A stretch of DNA of 51,091 bases from Verrucomicrobiota bacterium (GTDB lineage: Bacteria > Verrucomicrobiota > Verrucomicrobiia > Limisphaerales > UBA1100), in the NCBI GenBank assembly GCA_030747505.1, contig JASLKQ010000012.1, positions 1 through 51,091 on the forward strand, written 5' to 3'. The position numbers and the translations under genes were made by a program. The notes beneath the pieces are model-generated. The model was not told where the DNA came from. It saw only the letters and a program-made list of their open reading frames with translations, and did not search any database. Positions 8,534 through 17,511 of this stretch are shown here, in pieces; within the stretch, counting starts at the first letter, position 1; each line of letters opens with the position of its first letter.

Positions 8534-9101
8534 CCTTACCTTTATTTTGCTGCTTTTTGTTGCTGATCACTATGGCATGTCTGCTGCAGAACCAGTTCCA
8601 GCAAAGACCGTTAAAACCATAATTACGGGGGAATATTTTTCCTTCAATCCGCTCAAGCATATGGCGGTCTATACTGGTGATGTAGTGGTAATTGATCCTC
8701 AGATGGATTTATTATGCAACAAGCTTACTATACATTTTGCCGACAAGAAAAAGGATTCTGAGAAGCCGAAGGTTTCACCTGCAGTTGTTGCACCTAAAAA
8801 GCCGACAGTTGCGCCAATGGTTGGATTGGGTGGAAATATTGATAGAATTATTGCTGAGGGAGATGTAGAGATCATAAATAAAAAGGATAAAACGCGTGCT
8901 GTGGGAGGGCATGCGCTCTACACAGCAAAGACAGAAGTGATGCTTCTGACGGTTGATCCCAAGCTTTTTACCAAACAGGGAGTGTTACTGGCTAAAATGA
9001 TTGAATACAACAGGGTGACCGGAGAACTGTCTGCCCGGCAAGCCGTTCTTGAAAATGAAAGCAAGCCGAAGCCGCCTGCTAAAAAACCCTCTGGTAAATG
9101 A
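8523..9101 (+). CDS. lptA: LptA/OstA-like periplasmic LPS transport protein
   Basis: LptA forms the beta-jellyroll bridge that carries LPS across the periplasm. The 192-residue product has a signal peptide (SLTFILLLFVADHYGMSAAEP) followed by OstA-like strands (TIITGEYFSFNPLKHMAVYTGDV, MDLLCNKLTIHF, IIAEGDVEIINK, AVGGHALYTAKTEVMLLT). A Lys/Pro-rich insertion at residues ~75-98 and a Lys/Pro-rich tail are unlike E. coli LptA but common in divergent phyla. It overlaps the LptC-like gene by 11 bases and lptB by 4. Operon position strongly supports the role. Confidence 0.88.
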   Translation: MKNSLTFILLLFVADHYGMSAAEPVPAKTVKTIITGEYFSFNPLKHMAVYTGDVVVIDPQMDLLCNKLTIHFADKKKDSEKPKVSPAVVAPKKPTVAPMVGLGGNIDRIIAEGDVEIINKKDKTRAVGGHALYTAKTEVMLLTVDPKLFTKQGVLLAKMIEYNRVTGELSARQAVLENESKPKPPAKKPSGK

Positions 9102-9820
9102 ATTTTCTCTCTACGGAGGGTTTGGTTAAGGAGTATGCCCAGCGTAGGGTGGTGGATGGCGTTTCGGTTCGTGTTAACCCCGGGGAAATAGTTGGTCTTC
9201 TGGGCCCTAATGGTGCAGGTAAAACAACCACCTTCAATATAGTAGTGGGCATAGTGTCTCCTGATGAGGGTGAGGTTTTGTTTGAGCAGAATGTAATAAC
9301 CAATCTACCGATGCATGAGCGTGCTCGGACGGGGATTGGCTATTTGACTCAGGAACCGTCTGTTTTCAGGAAATTGACGGTGGAAGAGAATATTCTGGCG
9401 ATATTGGAAACCTGCGATATCGACCCGAATGAACGCATGATCCGGTTAGGGAGTTTGCTTGAGGAACTGGATCTTTCCGGGTTGGCAGATAGCAAGGCTT
9501 ATCAGTTGAGTGGCGGAGAGAAGCGACGATTGGAGATTACACGGGCATTAGTGACAAACCCAAGCCTTCTGCTTTTAGATGAGCCATTTGCCGGGATTGA
9601 CCCGATTGCAGTGTATGAAGTGCAGAAAATTATCCGTCGCCTTAAGGAGCGCGGTTTGGGTATCTTAATCACCGACCACAACGTGCGCGAAACACTGAAG
9701 ATGGTGGATCGGGCGTATCTTATACATCAGGGCCGTGTTTTACTGGAGGGTGATGCAGAAGAACTTGTTGGGGATTCGAGAGCCCGGGAAATATATCTGG
9801 GTCCAGAGTTTAATATGTAA
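9098..9820 (+). CDS. lptB: LPS export ABC transporter ATP-binding protein
   Basis: LptB powers extraction of LPS from the inner membrane together with LptF/LptG. The 240 residues show Walker A (GPNGAGKTTTF, ~residues 36-46), the Q-loop (LTQEPSVFRKLTVEENI), signature LSGGEKRRLEI, Walker B LLLLDEPFAGIDP, and the H-loop in ITDHNVRET. The E-P-S-V-F-R-K-L-T Q-loop and DHNVRETL are hallmarks of LptB among ABC ATPases. Its ATG start overlaps lptA; its TAA overlaps the hprK ATG (TAATG). Length is as expected (~240). Confidence 0.97.
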   Translation: MNFLSTEGLVKEYAQRRVVDGVSVRVNPGEIVGLLGPNGAGKTTTFNIVVGIVSPDEGEVLFEQNVITNLPMHERARTGIGYLTQEPSVFRKLTVEENILAILETCDIDPNERMIRLGSLLEELDLSGLADSKAYQLSGGEKRRLEITRALVTNPSLLLLDEPFAGIDPIAVYEVQKIIRRLKERGLGILITDHNVRETLKMVDRAYLIHQGRVLLEGDAEELVGDSRAREIYLGPEFNM

Positions 9821-10767
9821 TGAAAATCCCCAAGATAACGGTTGAAGAATTTTATGTAGAGAACGCCTCCGCATTAGGTATGCGGCTTCTGGCTGGGTCC
9901 GGAGGGTTGAAACGAACCATCAAAGAGCCAACAGTTAATCGTCCCGGGTTGGCTCTGGCCGGCTTCACCAAGTACTTTGCCAATAAGCGGATTCAAGCTG
10001 TTGGTTCGGCTGAGGTAACATACCTTAAGTCTTTGCCGAAAGATGAACGTGTCGCTAGGTTTGAGAATATATGTCGTCAAAAAGTTCCTGGAGTGGTTTT
10101 TTCTCGTAGCCTAAAGCCTGAAGTCGAGTTTTTAGAGGTTTCGGAAAGAATGGGAGTTCCTGTTTTTAGGAGCCCCTTGATTACCATGAAATTTATTAAC
10201 CGTGCAACATTGGCTCTGGAGGATCTTTTTGCGCCCAGGGGTCAAGAGCATGGCAGTATGGTGGATATTCTTGGAGTTGGGGTAGTGATTAAGGGGGAAA
10301 GTGGTATCGGGAAAAGTGAGTGTGTGCTAGCCCTGGTGGAACGTGGTTATAGTTTGGTCGCAGATGATATAACGAAGGTTAAGTTGATTGACGGACGGGT
10401 AATTATTGGGACCAGCTCCAGTGTTACGCGAGATCATATGGAGGTGCGGGGAATTGGGATTATTAATGTGGGCGCAATGTTTGGGGTTAAGAGTATTCGA
10501 TTGGAAAAGCAGATTGACCTTGTTGTGTCATTGGTTGACTGGGATAAGGTTAAAGAAGTTGATCGATTAGGGATTGACGAACAAACTGTTGAGCTGCTTG
10601 GAGTTTCAGTTCCTCATATCACCATACCGGTTAGGCCGGGAAGGGATATGGCTCGACTGATAGAGGTAGCGGCCTTTCAGAATAAACTTAAACGCTCCGG
10701 GCATAATTCAGCTGAGGAACTGAACAGGCGGTTGGTTGAGAGTATGTCCAGAAAAGAGAATGAATAA
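9820..10767 (+). CDS. hprK: HPr kinase/phosphorylase
   Basis: HprK phosphorylates and dephosphorylates a serine of HPr using ATP or PPi. The 315-residue protein has the usual two-part architecture: an N-terminal substrate-like domain (~1-130) and a C-terminal kinase domain with P-loop GESGIGKSECVLAL, catalytic VADDITK, and the HprK signature VRGIGIINVGAMFG; the C-terminal helix DMARLIEVAAF is present. It is coupled to lptB by TAATG and is followed 44 bases later by its probable substrate. In Gram-negative bacteria lacking sugar PTS, HprK usually serves regulation rather than sugar uptake. No PTS enzyme I or EII gene is in this window. Confidence 0.96.
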   Translation: MKIPKITVEEFYVENASALGMRLLAGSGGLKRTIKEPTVNRPGLALAGFTKYFANKRIQAVGSAEVTYLKSLPKDERVARFENICRQKVPGVVFSRSLKPEVEFLEVSERMGVPVFRSPLITMKFINRATLALEDLFAPRGQEHGSMVDILGVGVVIKGESGIGKSECVLALVERGYSLVADDITKVKLIDGRVIIGTSSSVTRDHMEVRGIGIINVGAMFGVKSIRLEKQIDLVVSLVDWDKVKEVDRLGIDEQTVELLGVSVPHITIPVRPGRDMARLIEVAAFQNKLKRSGHNSAEELNRRLVESMSRKENE

Positions 10768-10811
10768 TTTCTCGTAAAATCTATCTCTTTTACCAAAGAT
10801 CGGGCCTTTAT

Positions 10812-11120
10812 ATGACCAGTAGTAATGCAAGCACAATTGTTCGTGAATATTTAATCCAAAATGACATTGGCATTCATTCCCGGCCAGCAGCGGCATTTGT
10901 AAAGGTTGCAAACAAGTACAAATCTGATGTTTCCGTTGTTTATGGCGACAAATGGGCGGATGGTAAGAGTATTTTGGGGTTGTTGATTCTGGAGGTTTTG
11001 ACGGGAACTTCGATTGTTGTGGAGATTACAGGCGAGGACGCAGAGGCCGCTGCAGATGCAATACAGGAACTGATTGATGATGAGGAGGGTATGTTTAACA
11101 CCCCCTTGAAAAAGGGTTAG
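10812..11120 (+). CDS. HPr-like phosphocarrier protein
   Basis: This 102-residue protein is a complete HPr fold with a ~10-residue N-terminal extension. His22 in GIHSRPAA corresponds to the PEP-dependent phosphorylation site (His15). Ser53 in GKSILGLLIL corresponds to the HprK target (Ser46), with the conserved 31-residue spacing. Both phosphosites are kept, so it could receive phosphate from enzyme I and from the adjacent HprK. The acidic C-terminus (LIDDEEGMF) is typical. It could equally be named ptsH or npr; the data do not decide. gatC starts 2 bases after its stop. Confidence 0.93.
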   Translation: MTSSNASTIVREYLIQNDIGIHSRPAAAFVKVANKYKSDVSVVYGDKWADGKSILGLLILEVLTGTSIVVEITGEDAEAAADAIQELIDDEEGMFNTPLKKG

Positions 11121-11122
11121 TA

Positions 11123-11401
11123 ATGAATGTGGATTTGTCTCGGGTGGTTCGGTTGGCTCGTATTGAGCTGACTTCAGAGGAGGAGCATAGGATTTCGCCG
11201 CAGCTTGCTGCAGTGTTGCGGTATGTAGAGAAGCTGAAAGAACTGAACGTTGAGGGGGTTGAGCCTACTGCGCATGCAGTGCCTCTTGAGAACGTATTGC
11301 GCGAGGACGAATTGAGAGTTTCGCTTACCCAAGAAGAGGCACTGTCTAACGCTCCAAAAACTGTAAACGGACTTTTCGTTGTTCCCAAGATCGTAGAGTG
11401 A
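11123..11401 (+). CDS. gatC: Asp/Glu-tRNA amidotransferase subunit C
   Basis: GatC stabilises the GatA-GatB complex that converts Glu-tRNA(Gln) and/or Asp-tRNA(Asn) to the amidated form. The 92 residues match the family: [40 protein letters not shown], and the extended tail [34 protein letters not shown] that wraps GatA. It follows the HPr gene by 2 bases and overlaps gatA. Confidence 0.96.
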   Translation: MNVDLSRVVRLARIELTSEEEHRISPQLAAVLRYVEKLKELNVEGVEPTAHAVPLENVLREDELRVSLTQEEALSNAPKTVNGLFVVPKIVE

Positions 11402-12858
11402 TCATGCCGAATTCACTCACGATTCACCGCCTTATTGAAAGGCTCAACTCTGGAGATGTGACATCACGGCAGGCAACAGAGGCTTGCCTTAATCGTATTC
11501 AGTCAATAGATAGGGAATTAAATGCCTTTATTGGCTTCGATTCAGAGGAAGCCTTAACTCAGGCAGACGTTGCAGATAAGACTAGAGCTAATGGCGGTGA
11601 GGGAGCGTTATTGGGAGTGCCTATCGCAATCAAAGATGCGATTGCTGTAAAAGACCATCCACTTAATTGTGCGAGCAAAATTCTTGGAGATTTTGTTAGC
11701 CCGTATGATGCGACAGTGATCCGAAAGCTTCGCAACGCCGGTGCGATTGTTTTCGGAAGAGTAAACATGGATGAATTTGCAATGGGAAGTTCTACTGAGA
11801 ACTCTTCTCACGGTCCGTCTCGGAATCCTTGGAATATAAAACATATACCTGGGGGATCGAGCGGAGGTAGCGCTGTAGCGGTTGCGGCTGATGAATGTGT
11901 GGCCTCGTTAGGCAGTGATACGGGTGGGTCAATTCGTCAGCCGGCTGCTCTGTGCGGTTGTGTGGGTTTGAAGCCCACATATGGCCGGGTTTCTCGCTAC
12001 GGTTTGGTTGCTTTTGCTTCTTCGCTCGATCAAATAGGTCCTCTTACTAAGGATGTGCGCGACTCTGCGACAATGCTTCAGGTAATAGCCGGGGTCGATG
12101 ATCGCGATTCCACGAGTGTTTCAGAGGCGGTTCCGGACTATTCCTCAAATCTCACAGGGGATGTGAAAGGCTTGCGAATCGGTTTGCCTAGGGAGTATCA
12201 GGTTGATGGTCTGGATTCGGAGGTGAAGGATTCGGTGAATTCAGCCGTTGAGTGCCTTGCAGAGCGCGGGGCTGAAATAATTGAAATTTCCCTTCCGCAT
12301 ACTGAATATGCGATTGCAACTTATTACATAATAGCAACGGCAGAGGCTTCGGCAAATTTAGCCAGGTTTGAAGGTGTTCGTTACGGGGCTCGTGTAAATG
12401 GATCTGACCCACAGGAGATGAACAGTAAAACTCGAGGTATAGGGTTTGGAGAGGAAGTTAAGCGAAGAATTATTCTGGGCACCTATGTGCTGAGTAGTGG
12501 CTATTATGATGCGTATTATTTACGTGCCCAGAAAGTGCGGACGTTGATTCGGGAGGATTATCTGAAAGCTTTTGAAGAAGTAGACCTTATTGCCAGTCCC
12601 ACCACCCCAACTCCGGCCTTCAAGATTGGCGAAAAGGTGGATGACCCTCTGCAGATGTACTTATCTGATATTTTTACTATATCATGCAACCTGGCTGGAT
12701 TGTGTGGCATTAGTATACCTTGTGGCTTCTCTAAACATGGGTTGCCGATCGGGCTTCAATTGCAAGGTAGACCGTTCGGTGAGCCGGATCTTTTGCGCTG
12801 CGCCCACACATATGAGCAGGCAACTGATTGGCGCAATAAAAAACCAAAATTGGATTAA
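11398..12858 (+). CDS. gatA: Asp/Glu-tRNA amidotransferase subunit A
   Basis: GatA is the glutaminase that releases ammonia for tRNA-dependent amidation. The 486-residue amidase-signature protein keeps the Ser-cisSer-Lys triad: Lys in PIAIKDAI, and the two serines within [13 protein letters not shown] and [12 protein letters not shown]. Other landmarks are [30 protein letters not shown], and [15 protein letters not shown] 11398 overlaps the gatC stop; ATG 11404 is an alternative. TAATG joins it to gatB. The complete gatCAB set implies that the organism uses indirect Gln and/or Asn charging. Confidence 0.97.
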   Translation: MIMPNSLTIHRLIERLNSGDVTSRQATEACLNRIQSIDRELNAFIGFDSEEALTQADVADKTRANGGEGALLGVPIAIKDAIAVKDHPLNCASKILGDFVSPYDATVIRKLRNAGAIVFGRVNMDEFAMGSSTENSSHGPSRNPWNIKHIPGGSSGGSAVAVAADECVASLGSDTGGSIRQPAALCGCVGLKPTYGRVSRYGLVAFASSLDQIGPLTKDVRDSATMLQVIAGVDDRDSTSVSEAVPDYSSNLTGDVKGLRIGLPREYQVDGLDSEVKDSVNSAVECLAERGAEIIEISLPHTEYAIATYYIIATAEASANLARFEGVRYGARVNGSDPQEMNSKTRGIGFGEEVKRRIILGTYVLSSGYYDAYYLRAQKVRTLIREDYLKAFEEVDLIASPTTPTPAFKIGEKVDDPLQMYLSDIFTISCNLAGLCGISIPCGFSKHGLPIGLQLQGRPFGEPDLLRCAHTYEQATDWRNKKPKLD

Positions 12859-14282
12859 TGGAATACGAAGCTGTCATTGGTCTGGAAACACATGTGCAGT
12901 TGAAAACTCATACCAAGATGTGGTGTGGGTGTGCCAATGAGTACGGTTCGGAACCTAATACAAATGTGTGCCCTGTCTGCCTCGGTTTGCCAGGGGCCTT
13001 GCCTGTACCTAACGCAGAAGCATTGCGTAAAACAGCACTAACCGGGTTTTTGTTGAACTGCGATGTGCCTAGTTATGCGAAGTGGGACAGGAAGAACTAT
13101 TTTTATCCGGATAATCCGAAAAATTATCAGCTTACCCAGTTGGATTTTCCTTCTACTGTTTCAGGTTGTGTGGAGTTTGAATTTGGAGGAGGGGTTGGAA
13201 AGGTTCGGGTCAATCGTGCTCATTTGGAAGAAGACGTTGGCAAAAGCTTCCATTTTTCTGATTTTAGTGGTGTTGATTTTAATCGTGCAGGGGTTCCTCT
13301 TTTGGAGATTGTGACCGAGCCTGATATCTCAAGTCCAGACATGGCATACGAGTATTTGAATGCGTTAAAGAGCATACTTGAATACGGGGGAGTTAGTGAT
13401 TGTGACATGGAAAAAGGTCAGGTTCGGTGTGATGTGAATATTAGTGTGAGGCAAAAAGGGGATACTGAGTTGGGGGAAAAAGTTGAAATAAAGAACATGA
13501 ACTCTTTCAGTGGGGTTAGACGGGCAGCTAGATATGAGATAAGCAGACAGATGGAGGTGATTGAAAGCGGAGGAGAGCTCGTCCAGGAAACCCGTCGTTG
13601 GGATGATGATGCAGGAATTACCGATGGTATGCGGACAAAGGAAGATGCTCATGATTACCGATATTTCCCTGATCCTGACCTTATGCCGCACCGGCCTTCA
13701 GAGGAATGGCTTGCGGCTGTTCGTGAGGAAGTCGTGGAGCTTCCGCTTGCCCGCAAACGTCGGTTTATGACGAGTTTTCAACTGCCTGAAAGTGGTGCTG
13801 AAGTCCTTGTCGCTGATGCCCGATTGGGCGATTACTTCGAGGAAGTTTCCGGTGAGGGCAAGAACCCAAAACTTGTGGCGAATTGGGTGATCAATAATCT
13901 CCGAGCCAAGCTAGTGGAAACAGGGATATCAATTGCAGACTTAAAGTTTTCCTCAACGGCTATTCCGGAGTTGGTTGGGCTTGTGGAAGAGGGTCAGATC
14001 AGCAGCAGTATTGCGCAGGAAATATTTGCAGATATGTTTGAGACAGGAAAGGATCCCAAGGTAATTGTCGAAGAGAAGGGGCTTTCGCAGATGAGTGATT
14101 CTGGTGATTTGGAAGCCTTTTGCCGTGATGCGATTGAGGCTAATCCGGGACCGGTTGATGATTTTCGTAAAGGGAAGGAGACCGCTCTAAATTTTCTCAA
14201 AGGGCAGGTGATGAAGGCAAGCCGTGGCAAGGCTAACCCGCAAGTGGTTGGTGATTTGTTGGTAAAAATTCTGAACGGTTAA
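12858..14282 (+). CDS. gatB: Asp/Glu-tRNA amidotransferase subunit B
   Basis: GatB binds the mischarged tRNA, activates it with ATP and receives ammonia from GatA. The 474 residues show the cradle domain (YEAVIGLETHVQL, WCGCANEYGSEPNTNVCPVC with zinc-binding cysteines, YFYPDNPKNYQLTQ, DFNRAGVPLLEIVTEPD, RCDVNISV, EIKNMNSFSGV, DYRYFPDPDL) and the C-terminal helical YqeY-like tail domain (QVMKASRGKANPQVV). Both ends are coupled by TAATG to gatA and mpl. Confidence 0.97.
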   Translation: MEYEAVIGLETHVQLKTHTKMWCGCANEYGSEPNTNVCPVCLGLPGALPVPNAEALRKTALTGFLLNCDVPSYAKWDRKNYFYPDNPKNYQLTQLDFPSTVSGCVEFEFGGGVGKVRVNRAHLEEDVGKSFHFSDFSGVDFNRAGVPLLEIVTEPDISSPDMAYEYLNALKSILEYGGVSDCDMEKGQVRCDVNISVRQKGDTELGEKVEIKNMNSFSGVRRAARYEISRQMEVIESGGELVQETRRWDDDAGITDGMRTKEDAHDYRYFPDPDLMPHRPSEEWLAAVREEVVELPLARKRRFMTSFQLPESGAEVLVADARLGDYFEEVSGEGKNPKLVANWVINNLRAKLVETGISIADLKFSSTAIPELVGLVEEGQISSSIAQEIFADMFETGKDPKVIVEEKGLSQMSDSGDLEAFCRDAIEANPGPVDDFRKGKETALNFLKGQVMKASRGKANPQVVGDLLVKILNG

Positions 14283-15658
14283 TGCTGCCGCAATTTCAAT
14301 CCATACACTTTATCGGTATTTGCGGCACAGCGATGGCTTCTGTGGCAGCAGTCCTCAAGGAACAGGGTGTTCGTGTTACAGGGTCGGATGAAAATGTTTA
14401 TCCGCCAATGTCTACATTTCTGAACGAATGCGGAGTAGAGGTGTTTGCGGGTTATCATGAGAGAAATATCGATTATGGGCCTGAAATGGTGGTGGTTGGT
14501 AATGCTATAAGCCGAGGGAATCCGGAAGCTGAGGCTGTCTTGGAGAGGAAACTCAGTTATTGTTCGTTGCCGGAGCTTCTCAAGACCGTCTTTATCAAAG
14601 GTAAGCGTTCTATAGTAATAACAGGCACGCATGGCAAGACAACGACAGCTTCATTACTCACATGGGTTTTTGAGAGCAATGGTTTTAATCCTGGTTATCT
14701 AATAGGGGGGATTCCTGATAACTTCTCTCAAGGAGCACGCTTTACCCGAAGCGAATGGTTTATTACTGAAGGAGATGAATATGATACGGCATTCTTTGAT
14801 AAGCGCAGCAAATTTGTCCATTACCTGCCTGAAATAGTTCTGATTAACAATCTCGAGTTTGATCACGCAGATATATTCGCTGATCTGGGCCAGATACAAA
14901 CCTCTTTCAGTCGGTTGGTGAATTTGGTTCCCCGCAATGGGTTGTTGGTTGTTAATGAAGATGATGAAAATATTCTACCGCTTCTGAAAACAACTCATTG
15001 TCCGGTTAAACGTTTTGGCATCAGGTGTGCAGAGTCAGTAGAGTTTACGACTCAAGGAGCTTGTTTCAATTTCGATGGTTTCCGGTTTCATCTTCCTTTA
15101 TTCGGAGAGTTAAATGTTCGTAATGCTCTTGGTGTGATTGTCGTTGGACGACATTGTGGTTTGTCAAATCAGCAGATTCAGTCGGGGTTTGATACATTTA
15201 AGGGGATTAGGCGACGCATGGAGGTGCGCGGCGAGTTTCAAGGTGTTACCGTGGTTGATGATTTTGCACACCATCCAACAGCAATTCGAGAAACATTAAA
15301 AGCAGCGAGAGTGCGGTTTCCTGGTCGGCGCCTCTGGGCGATTTTTGAGCCTAGAAGCAACACAACCCGCCGAAATATTTTTCAGGAACAGCTGGCTGAT
15401 GCATTTTTTGAAGCAGATTTAATCATTCTTTCAGAGGTCGCTCGACTGGATCAGTTGCCGAAATCCGAGCGCCTTGAGCCTGAAGCGCTTATAAATAAAT
15501 TAAAACACTCAGGCAAAAAGGCCGCTTACGTGAAGGGTGCTGAAGCGATAGTTGAACACCTGAAAGCTAGAGTGAGGCCTGGTGATGTCGTTTGTGTGTT
15601 GAGTAATGGAGGGTTTGATAACATTCATGAACGGTTACTCGAAATGCTCAAGGATTGA
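14282..15658 (+). CDS. mpl: UDP-N-acetylmuramate:tripeptide ligase (murein recycling)
   Basis: Mpl reattaches recovered L-Ala-gamma-D-Glu-meso-DAP to UDP-MurNAc, bypassing MurC, MurD and MurE. The 458-residue Mur ligase has the N-terminal Rossmann motif IHFIGICGTAMASVA, ATP loop TGTHGKTTTASLL, and the Mpl-type segment EGDEYDTAFFDKRSKFVHY followed by NNLEFDHADIF, which separates it from MurC. DDFAHHPTAIRETL and FEPRSNTTRR complete the ligase C-domain. It is the last gene of the kdsA chain. Its 3' end overlaps the convergent TPR gene by 11 bases. A murC role cannot be wholly excluded, but the DEYD-FFDKRSKF motif is strong evidence for mpl. Confidence 0.93.
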   Translation: MLPQFQSIHFIGICGTAMASVAAVLKEQGVRVTGSDENVYPPMSTFLNECGVEVFAGYHERNIDYGPEMVVVGNAISRGNPEAEAVLERKLSYCSLPELLKTVFIKGKRSIVITGTHGKTTTASLLTWVFESNGFNPGYLIGGIPDNFSQGARFTRSEWFITEGDEYDTAFFDKRSKFVHYLPEIVLINNLEFDHADIFADLGQIQTSFSRLVNLVPRNGLLVVNEDDENILPLLKTTHCPVKRFGIRCAESVEFTTQGACFNFDGFRFHLPLFGELNVRNALGVIVVGRHCGLSNQQIQSGFDTFKGIRRRMEVRGEFQGVTVVDDFAHHPTAIRETLKAARVRFPGRRLWAIFEPRSNTTRRNIFQEQLADAFFEADLIILSEVARLDQLPKSERLEPEALINKLKHSGKKAAYVKGAEAIVEHLKARVRPGDVVCVLSNGGFDNIHERLLEMLKD

Positions 15659-16595
15659 CGTCTTCGGTCTTTATTTTTGCTGCTGCGGCCTTACGAAGTT
15701 GATCTAACAGGGGTTTATGGTTTTCTCCGCTCATCCTGTCTAAATTTCGAGAAACATTATTCCATTGGTTTGCCTTATAATGTGCGATTGCTGTTTGTAG
15801 ATATGCCCAGTCGCGTTCGTCTTGGGTGGAGGCAATTCTCAGGGCTATTGACCAAGCCTTTAGAGTTTCCTGATACCTAAAAGGACTTAGGTCGAGATAA
15901 GCTTCAGCACGATCAGCTGCAAATTCAAAGTTATCTGGTTTCAGTTTCAAGGCTAAATCATATTCGTTTATTGCTTTTCGGATAACCTGATTGGAGCGCA
16001 TCTGATAAAATTTAGTGGCCGGAACTGTAAAAGAACACAGCAGTGTTGCGTAGTTATGATGATATAGAGGCTGCCTTGGGGCTAGGGTGACCGCTTTACT
16101 CATAGCCTTAAAGGCTTGTTCAATCCCGTCAGTATTTTTGGTTTCTAAAGCGATAGTGCCGAGGTGTATGGCTAAGTTGTTTAAAGCGGCAGCATTTTTG
16201 GGTTCTTCACTCAAGGCTTGCTTCCATTGTTCGGTTGCCCCTTGGCGGTTGTCGATATTGGTAAGGAAACTGGCATACGCGATCCGAGCTTTGGCATGCT
16301 CTGGATGTTGCTTGAGAAACCTTAAGTACTGCTTCCTTATGATTTCCAGTCGGTTATGGATTCGAAGTGCCAGCGTGTGCCGTTCTGTTTCGTTGTTACG
16401 TATTCTATCAAGGTCCTCATGGATCCATCTCGCAATCTGAGTCATGGCTTTATTGTCTGCCTGAAGTATTTTGTTCAGCTGTGAGTCGGGTGATGCACTG
16501 TAGCCCAAGCACAGAATGCCAGCATAAAGAATGATGATGTGCGGCAGGTGATACACTGAGCTCAACGTATACTTATCAATGTGCTGGTAATACAA
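15648..16595 (-). CDS. TPR-repeat protein
   Basis: The 315-residue product has an N-terminal hydrophobic stretch (HIIILYAGILCLGYS), probably a signal peptide or anchor, then tetratricopeptide-like units: KARIAYASFLTNIDNRQGA, NAAALNNLAIHLGTIAL, QPLYHHNYATLLCSF and NFEFAADRAEAYLDLSP. TPR arrays mediate protein contacts; nothing in the sequence shows a specific partner. A GTG start about 14 codons later (giving VYHLPHIIILY) would also leave the hydrophobic segment intact. The 3' end lies within mpl. It is transcribed away from the HTH-MBL gene. Confidence 0.8.
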   Translation of the reverse strand: MYYQHIDKYTLSSVYHLPHIIILYAGILCLGYSASPDSQLNKILQADNKAMTQIARWIHEDLDRIRNNETERHTLALRIHNRLEIIRKQYLRFLKQHPEHAKARIAYASFLTNIDNRQGATEQWKQALSEEPKNAAALNNLAIHLGTIALETKNTDGIEQAFKAMSKAVTLAPRQPLYHHNYATLLCSFTVPATKFYQMRSNQVIRKAINEYDLALKLKPDNFEFAADRAEAYLDLSPFRYQETLKAWSIALRIASTQDERDWAYLQTAIAHYKANQWNNVSRNLDRMSGENHKPLLDQLRKAAAAKIKTEDVNP

Positions 16596-16619
16596 CTCTT
16601 ATTTAAGATATGTACACGC

Positions 16620-17438
16620 ATGCCGCTCGAAGATCATATTGGGGATATTTGCAGAAAAGCGCGTTTGCAGACAAAAACCGAATTATCGGACGCAGCATGT
16701 GCAGCAGGACTGGATGTTGTGGAGTTGAAAAAATGGGAAACCGATGGAGTTGCTGATCTACCCGTTAACATAGAGGCTCTTTCATTGTTGCTGGGACTTG
16801 ATCCATTAAAGGCGGTTGCTGTTGCTCAAGGGTGGGAGCCTCAGCAATTAGATTTATCGCAATGGCAGAATCTTTCGATGCTTACAACTAACGAAGGGTT
16901 TGATGTTAATAGTTTTGTAGCATGGGATCCTGATAGTAGAGAGGCTGCGATATTCGACACTGGTTGGCTTGCTGAAAGCATTTTTGCTTTAGCAGATAGT
17001 GAAGGGTTAAATATGCAGCATTTGTTTATTACTCATATGCACGGAGATCATGTGGCTGCACTGAGCCAAATCAGGAAGCGATGGCCAGAGATAATGGTTT
17101 ATTCCAATAATGATGCAGCTCCGGAGAAGAACCGGGTTCAGGAAGGTGAGCCAGTTCAATTGGGCCGTATGGAGGTGAGGGCTCGGTTCACCCCGGGCCA
17201 CGCAGTCGATGGGGTGACATATGTGGTTGATTTATGGGAAGGGAATACTCCACCCGTAGCAATGGTCGGAGATGCGATCTTTGCTGGATCAATGGGGAAG
17301 GATTATTCTACGCCAGAACTGGCTCAGTCAAAAGTTAAGGAGCAGATATTCTCTTTGCCTGAGGATGCTCTCATTTGCCCGGGCCACGGGCCGGTTACTA
17401 CGGTAAGTCAGGAATTGAATCACAACCCGTTTTTCTGA
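16620..17438 (+). CDS. HTH - metallo-beta-lactamase fold hydrolase fusion
   Basis: From ATG 16620 the product is 272 residues. Residues ~1-70 look like a helix-turn-helix of the XRE type (GDICRKARLQTKTELSDAACAAGLDVVELKKWE). Residues ~85-270 form a metallo-beta-lactamase domain of glyoxalase II type: FITHMHGDHVAAL (HxHxDH, ~139-144), FTPGHAVDG, MVGDAIFAGSMG and CPGHGPVTT, so all metal-binding residues appear present. Such hydrolases cleave thioesters or phosphodiesters, but the substrate here is unknown. The frame extends to a GTG at 16581; ATG 16620 fits the HTH better. A DNA-binding or only scaffolding role for the HTH is not decided. Confidence 0.82.
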   Translation: MPLEDHIGDICRKARLQTKTELSDAACAAGLDVVELKKWETDGVADLPVNIEALSLLLGLDPLKAVAVAQGWEPQQLDLSQWQNLSMLTTNEGFDVNSFVAWDPDSREAAIFDTGWLAESIFALADSEGLNMQHLFITHMHGDHVAALSQIRKRWPEIMVYSNNDAAPEKNRVQEGEPVQLGRMEVRARFTPGHAVDGVTYVVDLWEGNTPPVAMVGDAIFAGSMGKDYSTPELAQSKVKEQIFSLPEDALICPGHGPVTTVSQELNHNPFF

Positions 17439-17511
17439 TTCAAACCTCACGGGAATAACATTGACCGTGAAAGAGGTCATTGATAACTTGCGCGGCCCTT
17501 AACTCTGGACC

